From assembly GCA_025738555.1 (NCBI GenBank), contig JAOVFP010000021.1, positions 1,984,001 through 2,048,000 on the forward strand: DNA of 64,000 nt, read 5' to 3'. The position numbers and the translations under genes were made by a program. Below, piece by piece: positions 12,486-24,260 of this stretch; the first letter of the stretch is position 1, and the number at the start of each line of letters is the position of its first letter. The notes beneath the pieces are model-generated. The model saw nothing but the letters and a program-made list of their open reading frames with translations, made no database searches and was not told the origin of the DNA. The stretch is from Cyathus striatus (lineage: Eukaryota > Basidiomycota > Agaricomycetes > Agaricales > Nidulariaceae).

Positions 12486-14021
12486 ATGTCATCCGACACA
12501 ACACGACCAGGTCCAAGCATAGACAACAGTCCCAGAGGAAGAGGACGACGCAGAGGGGGAAGAACCTGGAGAAGCAGAGGTGCATCTAACTGGCGTGGGT
12601 GTGGTAGAGGCCGCGGAGGGTATGCTGAAGGGCAAGGAACCGATGAACCGCGTGTTGAACAACATCGAGCACCTCGTCCAACTCACTGTATGCCTCTTTT
12701 CCTCTTCTCCTAGTAGTACGATCACTTACTTATGTCTTCTCTATCTAGTTCTGGCTTTACCACTCGTACGCCCTCGTCTCGTCTCCCTTCTCACCAAGAC
12801 AACATAGGCTAACACCACACTGCAGCACAACCACTCAACCTTACGCACAAAAATCTCCACTTTCCAATCCGCTCTCCTCAAGCACACGCCCCGATTGCGG
12901 GGTTGGACGAAAGCATTGTTATAAATCCAAGAAGGCTGCATCTTACACTAGGCGTCATGCACCTCGAACTCGGGAGTCCCCATCCCCTACCCCCGTCCCT
13001 TCCTCAATCCCTTCACTGCAAGAATCAGCAGCAGCAGCGGAAGAAGCAGAAGACCAACCGCCCCAACCCAGAAAAACAATAACATTCGCCTTAACACTTC
13101 TAACGACCCTCCAACCCCAAATCAACGTCATCCTCTCCGGGCGCGCAAGCGTAAAAGTGACCCTCGACACCCTCCACGCTCTTAAAACCGATAGGAGGAA
13201 AGACGGTACAGGTGTAGATGCAGGCGTGTTATACCTCGCTCCTGCTGAAGTAGGTGACGAGGGGGAGAGGTTGAGAGCTGTTGCTGGTATGCCTCTTTCT
13301 CGTCTTGCGTTCTAGATTCGTTATGCTGAGGTGATTTATCGTAGATTTGGTTCATCAGACGTTCAAGAGGGAGGGATATATAATTGAAAATTGCCCCCCA
13401 ACCGTACGTCCTCATTTCACCTTTTCTTTGCAAGGAAGGGGCTAACGCGTGTATAGTTACACTGTACAATCATCAACACGTCCCATCGGTGCCCTCAAAA
13501 CCTCCGACTCCTATTCTCATATACGGATATTCTGAACTCGCGGGCGTGTGGGCTGATTAAGGCAGTTGAAGAAGTCGCGGAGGGGGCAGCTACTGCTGCT
13601 CCAGATGATGCTGTACAGGTGTCCGAATCAACAACCATCACAGTAACTAACACAACGACCGAATCAACCACCTCCCCTCGCCCTACCCCCACTCTCAAAG
13701 ACAAAGACGCATTCCCATCCCTCTCAGACCTAACCACCGCCCTCCCCATAAATACCAGTACCCTTCCACCCTCCACGTCAAAATACCCCGTATGTCAATT
13801 CCCAAGCCTCTAAAAGTAACAGTGGGAACATACGACGTGCGCATGGTCGAGCTGTGGCGCATAGGGAGCTATGCACCTGATGGGGGTATGTATGTGAGGG
13901 GGTTGTTCGGTTGGGTGAGGTGTAGAAGAAGGGGAGGAGGGGGTGAGAGAGGAGATGCGTACAAGGCTGCCGCGATTGTGGGAGGGATATCTACGTCTTC
14001 CACTCCGAGTCGTTGGGGTGA
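12486..14021 (+). pseudogene. RGG-tailed 2H phosphoesterase (AKAP7/ASCC1-like), copy B, frameshifted
   Basis: Same gene plan as the copy at 7656: exons 12486-12687, 12749-12765 (17 nt), 12826 onward, with matching intron positions and an RGG-rich N-terminus. Both HxT motifs survive (RLHLTLGVM and LHCTIINTS). One base is missing near 12887 compared with copy A (cacgccccgatt versus cacacctccgatt), which shifts the frame before the first HxT motif. A second missing base near 13782 separates the linker from the C-terminal block (PKPLKVTVGTYDVRMVELW). The two copies therefore broke at different places. The 3' exon has a downstream relative at 14.6-15 kb. It may be a recent pseudogene; sequencing error is the alternative. 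Confidence 0.6.
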
Positions 14022-14639
14022 TCGAGATGTTAAGAGGACCATATGTTATGTTATGTCGAACTGTTCTATGGTGGTACGTGTTCTCGTTTATATTTTCTTT
14101 TCTGTAGCTGGATGCTGACGGTACCACAGCTGCAGATCGAAATGATCAAACTGATCAATACATTCTTCCTGTGAAGTCGCTGTTACCTGTACCAACGCAT
14201 ACACACGCGACACCACTGTCATCGCCTCACCCGCTGGTCTCTTCGTCCCAAAAGCAAATCTTCCAGGTGGTGGAGGTGGTGATTAAGAGCGATTCAGGAA
14301 TGCTGGTAGCGGCTACGGCCGACCTCATGGATACCACACTCTGCCAGACTCTGCCCTGTTCATTCTCTCGACCTACGTCGTCTGTACGCACAAAACCTCG
14401 TATCGTGGATCTCGAGCTCCTGAGCGTGAAGGTGGGGAGTTGTGTGTGAGGGTGGTGTATAGTAGGGGCTGGGGAGCGGTTGGGGAGTGGCAAGTGGGAA
14501 AGGGGTGATTATGCGCTACGTCAACATGGCCTTATCCTCAGGCTTCTTTGTCCCAAAAGCGCCTCTTCCAGACTTCAATGATTAATCCCTATCCTACGCA
14601 TTGTACTAGATCATACTGCATATGGCTACATGAGATGGG
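14022..14639. other. duplicated 3' flank, no gene recognised
   Basis: Contains the counterpart of the 9.36-9.56 kb flank (gacggtaccacagctgcaga onward) and a second, shorter echo of it at about 14540-14580 (tctttgtcccaaaagc). A 92-codon frame at 14171-14449 has no recognisable domain. Confidence 0.45.
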
Positions 14640-14988
14640 CCAGTCGAATAGGGCACGTTGCTGTGGGCGTGTTGTACCTTTCTCCGGAGAAAGGTGAGGC
14701 CCCTCAAAACCGTCTATCCCCACGACACAGACACATTTTTATTCCCCATTCTCCAACACCCTTCTAATACCCTCAGCACTATCCACCGCCCTCCTCATAC
14801 ACATCTCTCTCCTCTCCCTTTCCCCTCATCCAAAAAAATTTGCGTTCCAGTGCCCAAGCCTATCAGCGTCGCAATGGGAACATGCGATGTGCGCACGGTC
14901 GATCTTTGGTTCAAGAATAACTATGCGTCTTGACATGCAGCACTCGAAGCTGAAAGGTGGGAGGGATATCTACGTCTTTCACCCATGA
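14640..14988 (+). pseudogene. third, truncated remnant of the 2H phosphoesterase gene
   Basis: The segment begins in the part that encodes AGVLYLAPAE in copies A and B (here gtgttgtacctttctccgg). It then skips both the second HxT region and the linker, and ends with the conserved C-terminal block (cccaagcctatcagcgtcgcaatggg, encoding PKPISVAMGT-DVRTVDLW) and the terminal gggagggatatctacgtc motif. It lacks the RGG tail and catalytic motifs, so it cannot be functional. Confidence 0.65.
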
Positions 14989-15390
14989 AAGACAAGATGC
15001 TCATCCCTGGTCCCGTATATGCTTCCTTCTCTCGATCGAAATCTGTCTCTTCGCCTGCGCACACTGCACAGGCTCAAGCTTTCCGTGACTGCCTCCAACT
15101 TCAAGAATTGTACCTGTTTGCGTCATAATAGCTATTTTTCGATATACAGAGAACTTCGGACCACTGTATCTTCCATAGGAAATACACATCTCGCATGGTG
15201 AACTAGTTTAAATTGCTTGAGGGTTGAGATAATGTCGTTGATGTGCTGTACTTGCATGATAAAATTCGGCTCGAATAGAAGAAGCGTGAGTGAAAGGAAT
15301 GATGTTGATGATTGGTACTATCAATTGTTTTCGATGACATGGCTCTGGCCGGCGATACTAACTGTTGCAACGTGAAGACTGAAATAAGTA
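14989..15390. other. intergenic
   Basis: No gene recognised between the remnant and the 3' end of the convergent F-box gene. Confidence 0.4.
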
Positions 15391-17064
15391 CTACAGGTAT
15401 ATAGGGCTTCTCTTTGAGAACTCGTAATACGATATTCCTAACTGAGCCCCCGACAGGCGTACTAAATCCGACCGAAGAAACTCCTTCACAATCTTTTCGC
15501 CATCGCTAGTTATTCCCAATGAGTAGCAGGCATCAACTGATTTTAAATAATATGCTTCCCCTTCAAAAGTCACATTCTCTCCCGTATCTGCTTGTCCAGC
15601 AGGTGGAAGTCGGGATTTTAGCATGGGGACCAGGTCCTCCACTTCGTCGTCCCCACTGTCAGAGTATATTTTCAGTGTAGCAAGTTGCGGGAAGAGTGGA
15701 TCATCATTGTTCTTTGTGAGAATTCGAATATCATTGTATAGATCGGGAGGACAATGCAAATTCAGCTTCTTCAATTGTCTCAGTTCTTCAATCTTCCAAG
15801 ATTTGTCGAGCGACATATAACTAAGATCTAAATCCTCTAGAGAGCACTTGGATCTGTTCAGAAACTCTAAGATATCTTCGGAATCGAAGTCGTCGTCTAA
15901 TTTCAACCTTTTAAGAGCAGGTGCGTTAAAGACATCCAGCGCGTCCGTATCTTCTTCACTTAGCTCCAACACTTGAAGACTCGGAATTGTGACTGTTTGA
16001 GAGAGCATAGTCGGCCCTTCATAGGTTAATGATACGAGATCGGCCATGCCATTTAGCATGTGGTAAAGTTCATCTAGCGCAAAATCATTGTTGTTCAATG
16101 AAAGGTATTTAATCTGGGACCAGGGTATGTTTGGGAATACAGACAAGGGGTTCCTAATCTTATTAAAGGTGAGGTGCTTAAGCGATGGAAGCGATTGAAA
16201 TGAAATTTGAGCACCGCTTTCTTTGACATCGTCAACAGCGAGATGAGTGAGCTGAGGAGCTGCTTTTAGTGAAACTGGACGAAAGATTGACGAGATTTTG
16301 AGATTCCTAATGATCGATAACGACGATTTGGTTGGGATGGCCTCCGACAGTTCCCCATTTTCAATGTAAGCGTTTCTCCACCTACTGGCGGACTGAGCCA
16401 ACGCCTTCACGCAGCTGTCACCCAGAACTTCCGGGGAGCAGATAATTTTGGACATGAGGTCCGGGGGCGTTTCCGCTGAAAGTGTTAGACACTTTTCAAC
16501 GAATGGTCCTATCATATCCATTTTCTTCTTTGTATGAAAACCTTCATAGATATCGATATCGACGTAGACGCTTGTCCACAACTGTGGAGTAGAATGAGCT
16601 AATGCGCGCCAATAGTTCGAAACATTGGTAACCGTCCTAACAAACGTTTTAGGATTACCGACTCTGATACAAGAAGAACCAAGTTCGGAATCGAGGAATA
16701 TGCGACGCAGTATATCGTCTGATAGCTTTCTAATAGGCGAAAATAGGCATTTCTCTTGATATTTGAACTGGGAGAGTTCAGCTTGCCATTCTTCAAGTCT
16801 CCGAATAGAAAAGTAAAGTCGATTAATCTCTCCTTGCAGTCGTAATATCTCCGATTCCGCGTAGGAGATGTTTGATAGTACTACTTCTCTTTCAGTACCG
16901 ATAGGTATTGAGCTGTTTCTATGACCAGAAGATAGTCCTCTGAGATATCTGAGTACGAACTTCGGACCGCTAGGACTACTACAAGATTCGCATATCTCGC
17001 GCGGAGCACTGGTATAGATTATAGGCATTAGATGTAAACTTACCACAATAGCATATAAATACAT
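15391..17064 (-). CDS. F-box/LRR protein, intact, 557 aa
   Basis: A single uninterrupted frame. About residues 52-97 form a coiled-coil-like segment (SNISYAESEILRLQGEINRL then EEWQAELSQFKYQ). It is followed by FSPIRKLSDDILRRIFLDSE, the F-box-like motif in the form typical of large agaricomycete F-box families, then WRALAHSTPQLWTSVYVD and leucine-rich repeats to the C-terminus. The expected role is substrate receptor of an SCF ubiquitin ligase; the substrate is unknown. The first ~50 residues are poorly conserved in such families, so a downstream start such as the Met at residue 13 is possible. It is transcribed divergently from the F-box copy at 17424 and is not similar to it in detail. Confidence 0.8.
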   Translation of the reverse strand: MYLYAIVVSLHLMPIIYTSAPREICESCSSPSGPKFVLRYLRGLSSGHRNSSIPIGTEREVVLSNISYAESEILRLQGEINRLYFSIRRLEEWQAELSQFKYQEKCLFSPIRKLSDDILRRIFLDSELGSSCIRVGNPKTFVRTVTNVSNYWRALAHSTPQLWTSVYVDIDIYEGFHTKKKMDMIGPFVEKCLTLSAETPPDLMSKIICSPEVLGDSCVKALAQSASRWRNAYIENGELSEAIPTKSSLSIIRNLKISSIFRPVSLKAAPQLTHLAVDDVKESGAQISFQSLPSLKHLTFNKIRNPLSVFPNIPWSQIKYLSLNNNDFALDELYHMLNGMADLVSLTYEGPTMLSQTVTIPSLQVLELSEEDTDALDVFNAPALKRLKLDDDFDSEDILEFLNRSKCSLEDLDLSYMSLDKSWKIEELRQLKKLNLHCPPDLYNDIRILTKNNDDPLFPQLATLKIYSDSGDDEVEDLVPMLKSRLPPAGQADTGENVTFEGEAYYLKSVDACYSLGITSDGEKIVKEFLRSDLVRLSGAQLGISYYEFSKRSPIYL

Positions 17065-17423
17065 ACACTAAAAAATCTTCACCCAATACTTGGTTAGTTA
17101 CCAGAGGCGTACTCATGAGGATAGCGGCACGATGCTCGGTGATGCTAAAGTTGAAAAGTCAAGCTTCAAGCTTCAAGACTCAAAAGTGGCTGGCTCAGGG
17201 CAACTTTAGGGCTGGCTTTGTCGTGCGGGCGTGCGGCGTGTGAAGCTTTGAAGTTTCAAGTTGCCAACAATTCGTACTTACATAAGTACTTAATATTTAA
17301 TTATAATACGTAAGTTCAATCAGCGCCTGATCAGTAAACTTCTATCGATAATTCGTTTTGAATTCTTTCTTTACATTTTCACTCAAGTACTTACTCATTC
17401 CGTTCAGAAAAGTAACCTAAACC
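17065..17423. other. divergent promoter region between two F-box genes
   Basis: 359 bp separating divergent start codons. Includes a short direct repeat (caagcttcaagcttcaagactcaaa). No other motif seen. Confidence 0.4.
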
Positions 17424-19916
17424 ATGCAAAGGACCACAATTTTGTCTCTTCCCACTGAACTGATAGCAGAAATAGCACAGCGGGTAGGTCCTCCACATCT
17501 GAACGGTGTCGGTATTAGTTGCCAACATAATCTTTTAATCTTGATAACCTAGACACCATCTTCTCTTCCGACTCTTCGCCTTGTCTGCAAAAGATTAAAT
17601 GACATTGTGGTCTTGCAAATGTTCTCTCATGTCGCTGTTTTCTTTGAAATCTATGAGCAGACAAAATGCTTCCAGTTACTCGAATCACTTGCCAACCGAA
17701 AGCACCCTGAAGAGGTATTAAGTCCGCTGGGCGTACCTAAACAAAGATAATATGCGAGTCGTCGAGACGTCCGTCCGACTGGGATGTTCTAAGGTGGGAA
17801 GGAAAGGAGTCAGAACGATAGGAGGAGAGTTTCGTCACGTAACGAGAGAGATAGAACTTCAGCAGGAAGTTCTAGGGAGGACGAGCGATGACGTGAGCGT
17901 AAAGTTGGGAAAATGAACGGTCAGATGGCAGAGACGGTGTTGGAGACTTAGATTTCGAGTACGAGACGGTGTAAAAGTTGATTCCCCAAGCTGTAGAAAA
18001 TACAGTGGTTTATATACAGAGAGTAAACAACTAATCCTAAAATGAATAAGTCACTCCGGGACTCTGGTGAGCGACGATCTCGGATTAGAAATGAATAATA
18101 AAGACAGGTAACATAGCTGAAACACAAGAAATGAATGAGATGTAGTCCAGGGAGTCCGTTATAAGGAATAGTGTTGAGTCCATGTAAAGTTTCCGATGTC
18201 AAAGTTCAGGGTTTGTACTGCGAGCGGCGGCGGGGACGTCTTGGTGAGTCGAAACGATCCCTAGAACTGGGTATGATGTCGGAGCGGTGCACGAAGATGT
18301 ACATTTTGAGGAAAGTCCGGGACAGGGCGAGCAGAGAGAGGAGGATAAGTTGAGACGAGCGGAACGCGTATGGACGCGTCATTCCCGCGTGATGCGTGAT
18401 TACGTAATCGCAATTGGAACGTCTTCAGATGTCCGAGATATCGCGTTTCGCATCGCAGGCACTTTGCCTGCTCTACAACCCTTCTTTAGTTCACGCGAAG
18501 TCGGTCACCATCTCAGGGATGGATTAACTGAATTTGATTTTTATGAATGAAACCTATAATCGTCAAATGGTGAAGGACTGGTTTCGTCGCGCAATTCGCG
18601 GCTTAAGAGATATAACCACCGTTACGTGAGGGCACTACTTGTGGATAACTAGTTCTACCGCAATAATGACTGATCTGTTTCACTCTAGCCTGGTCATAAA
18701 CGATAATACAAACGCCGAAGCAGCAATATATCCAATTGCTAAGATACCGTATTTGTCAACATTGATATTGGATATTCATATCTATCGTAAGGTGCACATT
18801 GCATTGGGTAGGCTACCTCCAGCCGAAGAACTCAAGATAACTATCAAAGATGGAGATAATTTATCTAGATCAGAGGCAACCATTTCACAGATACCAAAAC
18901 TTATTGCAAAGTCCTCATCTTGTCTTCGTCGTCTAGAGGTTCAAGTTGATAAGCATCGGGCTTTTAGATTCGACCTCGAACCATTGATAAAAGGAGTACC
19001 TCCATTGAACATAACTCATCTCACTGTGTTTAGATCCTTCGTAATATTAAACAGCTCCATCACCCCTCACCTTCAATCGCTTGTTTCATTATCAGTTTCA
19101 ACTCCATTCTGTCTTGTTAATAAGTCGGACCGAATCCAAGCAGAAGATATTCCTGAATGAAATTACTATTGATGGAGAGCTTCCTCAAAGCTTCATGCAA
19201 TACTTGAGGTCCTACACTGGCCTTAAGTCCCTTGTTATTTCAGATGAAGAGACACGTCTGCAGAAAGGACTCAGAGAATTTATAATTCCCGGCCATCCAT
19301 CTTATGATGAGGGAAAGCGACAAAACGAGGAGAAAATAGCACTTGAATTTTACGATGCCCTCCATCCACATACGACATCCCTCCATAAACTAGTAATCGA
19401 ACGACGCCCTTACATGGAAAAGTGGTATCTAGGACAGCATAATATCCCAATAATCCTGACACTTGTCAATTTAAAACATCTTGCTATGCCTGTTACATTT
19501 GACTTGCCTCAAGAAGCTCCAGATAGTCTTTGCCCCCATGACAAAGCAATGGCTGCGTCATTTTTCAATTATAACCCTAAACTTTCAGTGGTGCGTTTAC
19601 GCTTTTTATCACACATTAGAACTGTCTACATTTACGTTGTTCTCCACAGCATCGGCTAATAGAGATCGCATCTGCTCTTCCAAACCTTGACGTCCTTTCC
19701 ATTCTAGGACCCCATAGTAGTTATTTGCTATCACACACTAGCCGTGACTGGTCTGCTGAAATAATTCCTGGGACTGTAATTATCGGTAGTCAAGTCACGT
19801 CTATCGGGCCGCTCGATCCTAAAAAGTATAAGTTCACGATTTTGAGTCAAAACGAAAAGCAATACAGGATCCAGCGCTTGGAAGATAAAGAGGGGTTCTG
19901 GTATACTTGTTGTTAA
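17424..19916 (+). pseudogene. F-box/LRR-type protein gene, decayed copy 2, split by an LTR
   Basis: Paralogue of 2769-4527 in the same orientation. It starts MQRTTILSLPTELIAEIAQ, crosses a 60-70-bp intron and continues TLRLVCKRLND. It is then interrupted at 17708 by a 770-bp solo LTR inside the codons for NRKHP, and resumes at 18482 (SLVHAKSVTISGMD). After the LTR there is an in-frame TAA where copy 1 has CAA (GMD* versus GMDQ). Near 19150 a deletion of about 30 nt, compared with copy 1, breaks the frame again. The C-terminus (LEDKEGFWYTCC) and the last intron (gtggtg..ccacag) are still recognisable. Unlike copy 1 it keeps a clean donor at the second intron (gttac|gtgagg). Non-functional by several independent lesions. 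Confidence 0.8.
17708..18477. mobile_element. solo LTR, 770 bp, with 4-bp target duplication
   Basis: Begins TGAAGAG and ends CTCTACA, that is TG..CA with near-perfect short inverted ends (one mismatch). The 4-bp ACCC lies on both sides (17704-17707 and 18478-18481). Removing the insert and one ACCC restores the sequence expected from the paralogous F-box gene (copy 1 reads acacacccttctataattc at the same place). No gag-pol or primer-binding site lies inside, so it is a lone LTR left by recombination of a retrotransposon. Short open frames within it are not genes. Confidence 0.85.
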
Positions 19917-20357
19917 ATCAGTATAAGGCGCCAAATTATCACCCCATATCATTAGAGACATCAAATTGTGATAAATTTATGGTGTGCCTGTTAGATCCAA
20001 TTTAGGTGCTTTCGACTCAGACTAGCAGGCGTCTTGCAGGCTGCAAAGCGCGATTAGTTACTAAATGATAGGAAACATCGCGATGGTGCAGAGTACCGTT
20101 GACCTGTACAGCAATTTCAAATTTGTAGTCTACGTGTTTTTGTGGTAGGAAAACGAAAGTTGTCGTGCTGAGAATCTACATTACTTAAAATACATATGTA
20201 CAATTGTCATTAATTACCCAGCGAATCCCGTATGAAATATGAATTAATTCAAGCACGAGATAGCCTATAGTACTCCTGTTTTAGCGTGCATGAAGTTCTA
20301 TACCATCATGGAGGTCCCGCTGCGATTGCTCCTTGGCATGGAGAATAGATCGGCACG
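19917..20357. other. intergenic
   Basis: Convergent 3' ends on both sides. Nothing recognised. Confidence 0.4.
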
Positions 20358-21860
20358 CTAGTATTGAATGGAGAGTCCTTGTAAATCTTCAGAAATTACC
20401 AGTGCGTCAATGATAAAATATCCTGAAATACAGTGAACAGTACATACGGAACAAGGATCCCTTTGAAACCTGGCTACATATCCTTCATCGTAAGACCTTT
20501 GAACATGTGACAATTTAGAATGATCACGTACTGTAACTCTCAGAACTACAATCAAATTGGCCAACGAGCTTCCTATGAATAGGTATGATATAGTAAGACA
20601 GCCAGCAGAGTGAAACCAGAGATTAACTAACCGAATATGCATAAATAATATATTAGACCTGCCAAGCCAATCAGTTTTCTCTTTGCTTTGAACAGTGTTA
20701 GTCTTACCATCTTTAAATATTGTGTTCATCAGCCCAGGTCCATTTCCGTTTCCGACTGAAGCCAAATCACAATGTAGACAAAATCAATACGTTAAGAGAA
20801 AAAGAATACTGACTTGTCATACATTGATAAGTTATCATGAATGTCATTACTAGGGATGATGTTAGCACCATTAAAAATATGTATGTCGAGTAAATCATCG
20901 AGTACCTCCATCATACGCTAGAAGGATAGCAAAGTTGATCGGCGTAATTGCGCGTTTATTGCTGGTGAGTATGCATCCTTTCAAGTTTACTACTTTAGCA
21001 AGTTCTTGAACATCGACTATATGTGGTTTACATAGGAGTTAGTCAGACACATACTCGAAGATAATCATTTCACCTACATCTATAAGCCGTTATGCCATAG
21101 GCAGTAAGTGCAATCTCAGTGGCCCAGGTAATTGCATAAAACAAAGATAAGGTGTAAGTAATATATTTCGTTGTTCGCCAAAAGACCCAAGCTCGCTTGG
21201 TTAAAATCACTAAAAAAAATGCTTAGCGTATTCCATAAATCACCAGTGGCCCACAACGTACAGTCCCCGATAGCTACTCCTATCGTGTAAATCACTATTC
21301 CAGGTTAGCTAGGGGGGGGGGTATGAAAAATAAGGGCAATTCACACTGGATGGTCTGGGAAGTTTGCAGACAAGTACGTTCTGATGGCCTGGGTAGTACG
21401 ACCACTAAATGACAAAATTTGGTAAGGTATACAGCAGAGAAATACTTTATAAAATATACCGGCTAATTCCAAGATAGAATCCACAAATGTAAGATATCTT
21501 GTAATAAGATATATTACTTTCATGGTGCTCCAGGGTGCTTTCCAGATGAATTCAATTTCGGTGTTGAGAGTTAAACAGATATCATAGACCTTCGCGAAGT
21601 AAACTAAGATTATGACGTGTTCGTAGGAGGAAATTGAATAAGATAGACTTGCTAGTAACGCCAAGTTTGCCGCTAAGAAAAGGTGTAAAGTTCAGGAATG
21701 AGATGCAATGGCATAAATATTTAATTACCTATAGCGAACTAGTATGGCGGATCAGACGGTGTAAGAGAAGAGAATGTCGAACTAAGACATACACCAAGAG
21801 CCTGTGAGAACTCCAATGCCTCCTTTAGTAGGTCGAAAAGCTCTGAGGTAGAGGACATCC
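20358..21860 (-). CDS. DUF6533 multi-pass membrane protein
   Basis: Assembled on the minus strand from many short exons starting at 21860 (MSSTSELFDLL). The hallmark of the basidiomycete DUF6533 family is clear: VYDICLTLNTEIEFIWKAPW followed by STMKVIYLITRYLTFVDSIL. Later exons give VVVLPRPSERTCLQTSQ, then a helix-rich WVFWRTTKYITYTLSLFYAI-type segment, and, across two introns, KDGLIYYLCIF joined to SSLANLIVVLR. These correspond to the family's seven predicted membrane helices. The molecular function of DUF6533 proteins is unknown; receptor-like or sensory roles have been guessed from topology. The 3' end is uncertain: the stop may be at 20396 or 20358, and some middle splice sites are not resolved. 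A nine-G tract in an intron near 21310 could be error-prone. Confidence 0.7.
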
Positions 21861-24260
21861 CTGGCAGATGATAGCTCAGCAGGAGGCGTGGGGGATAGTC
21901 AACGAAATGGGTTCGGTGTGTATTTATCACGTTTTGTATCGAGGTTTCGCCGATCAGCCTGATATAATCTTCGAAGGAGGTTGCGCGAGACACCCGAGAT
22001 ATTGAAGAATGTAAACACTGTTTAGGAAATTTCGATGATGGTGTTGATGGTGTTGTTCAATTCCACTTTATGACCACTTTCATAAAAGCCGCCGGGTAGA
22101 GGTACGATCACATTGATTATAGGACAAGAAGTATTTGATTTCTACCATGTAAAGCGCAACTGTCTCTCGTCGTCCATTCATGAATCCAGAACGAAAACAT
22201 ACTAAAGTAGTGTGGAATTACGACACCCACACCCGCATGTTAACTTTCAGTTATAGTTAAAAATAGAGCCAAGACGAAAACATACAGTTCTGTGAAATTA
22301 CCGCACCCGCATGTTAACATCAGTTAGAGTTAAAAATATACCCAATCACCGACTCACAATGTACGCATGTCTTCCTATAACAATGATTGATGTGGTGTTA
22401 GCGATGCTGATAAGTAGGCTCGGTTTTACTTGTAATCACAAAGGTTGATGTATCCGACGGCTCTGATAGAAACTGTGTGTGTCGGTGTATATTAAGCCGG
22501 GGGTGCACACACACGGTTATATATGGAGCGCACAGATATAAGTACAAAAACATTATTCCCGCCTCTGTATTGCTCGACAGTGGCTGCACTCGTCTAATTC
22601 CTTTCTTAATTTTTGGGTATGCGTATGAGAAAAAATCGTGATCGCCATTGTGAATCGTGGTGGGTCGCAGTGATAATGGCGGGTCGTAGTGAATTGTAGT
22701 CAGTCTTGGCGAGTCCGAGTCGTGGCATAGACTCTAGAGAGATAAACCAGAAGGATGATAACCATTCGTCACTGTATTCACTTCATTGTCAGCTCTAAAT
22801 ATATTCCCGCAAAGAAAAGTCACGTAACCTACGCAGAATCGCCAAGAGTCATCCAGTCCAAACTCCCTCACATCTGTCCACACCCTCCTAAGCCCTATCG
22901 TCCAACTGTCTTCGCAAGGGGCTCGTAGCTTCTTGCGTCAGTGAGCGTTAAGTTGTCATACTAAGATCCGCGAGCGTGCCAAGTTTTCGTGAGTTACTAC
23001 CGCTTGTCTGAGCAGAGCACTCGTTGAGCAGGTCTACGCTTGAGGTAGGAGGGGTGATAAGTGTTTATGGTTCGGGGATTCGATATTCGATTTCTAAAGA
23101 GCATGGTTAACACGGAGATTCTATACAGCAGGATTCGACTGATATCATCCCTTCAACGTCTATCACCCCAATGTAGAGCTCAATCCTCCCTTTTCATGCC
23201 ACTTCTAAGAGAGTTTTGGCTCTTCTGTGCCACGACAAGCGGTGTGAAAGGAAGAAGAATGAAGGCTTTGGTCTACAACGATATGTCACTTTCATCTGTA
23301 TCCAGTGTAAGAGAGTGGTTGCATCTCGAGTAACCTGAGTAAGTCCTCATGTGAAGAGATAGATGTAGAAGGCGACATGACAAGGTGTCGATGTGCTTCA
23401 GTGCATTCCAGAGCCTGTTACCTGTTAGTTGGTCCATAAAAGTAAAGCAAAATGAGGAAACGAACATATGCAAGCCAATCACACGATATGTATGAGCTTT
23501 TACCCATTCCCGATGTTGTTCACAGTAGTACTAGAAAGGCGTTGAGCAGTGAGTACTATTGACGACTACTTGAAGAAGGAAGATCCGGGGTTTTGGGCTG
23601 GTAGTTCATCATGAGAGGTTGTATAGAGGGAATCTTCAAAGCTTCAAGTGAATGCCGAGGTTTGGATCCGGTATGGATGATAGCGAGTAGGGGGGTGAAG
23701 AGGAGAGTGCGGAGGAGGTTTTCGACAAGTCTTCGAAGTTCGGACTAATGTGCATTGTGAGCAACGTCATGCAGTGTCGTGAGAGCGGAGCCAGATCGTG
23801 ACAGGCGTTCACGCAAACAACCACAAGCGCGACTCCGGGCCTACGGATATATCGACTGGAGCGATCAACCGAACTGCCATATGAAAATAACTTACGAAGC
23901 CGTAGGTTGTAACTGTAAGTACATACTCCATACTTCAGAACGCATACGATAACAGTAATAACATGATAAACGGTAGAGACCTTCACTGGGATATTTACCA
24001 AGTAATTTGGTCCAATCCCGCAGTAGATCCGTCTGACATGCCAATGCCAAATATGTACGTTGTAACAATGTCATCTTATACCAGATGACAGATATACTTA
24101 GAGCAGTGCGTACGCATGCGCGCCTAATCATTCCTTCCCAGCTTCCAAGTTTCAACCACCGAATCAGCACCGTAGGTACTTTGTTTGACACTTGTCACTC
24201 ACACAATTGCGTTCATTATGCCCTTTACCAGCCTACCCCATACGTCTAGTGATACTGCTT
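21861..24260. other. intergenic, 2.4 kb
   Basis: No gene supported. Holds a two-unit tandem repeat at about 22187-22350. Overlapping frames on the minus strand at 23.6-24.2 kb resemble no family and do not splice convincingly. The last ~100 bp would contain the promoter of the NACHT gene. Confidence 0.45.
22187..22350. repeat. two-unit tandem repeat, about 80 bp
   Basis: acgaaaacatac, gtgaaatta/gtggaatta, cacccgcatgttaac and agttaaaaata recur in the same order in two adjacent, diverged units. Confidence 0.7.

Noticed and set aside
18171..18550. Plus-strand frames inside the split F-box copy
   Set aside because: They lie within the solo LTR or cross its edge; not genes.
23636..24191. Two overlapping minus-strand frames (121 and 99 codons), considered as another DUF6533-type gene
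   Set aside because: No DUF6533 hallmark motif and no consistent splice model.
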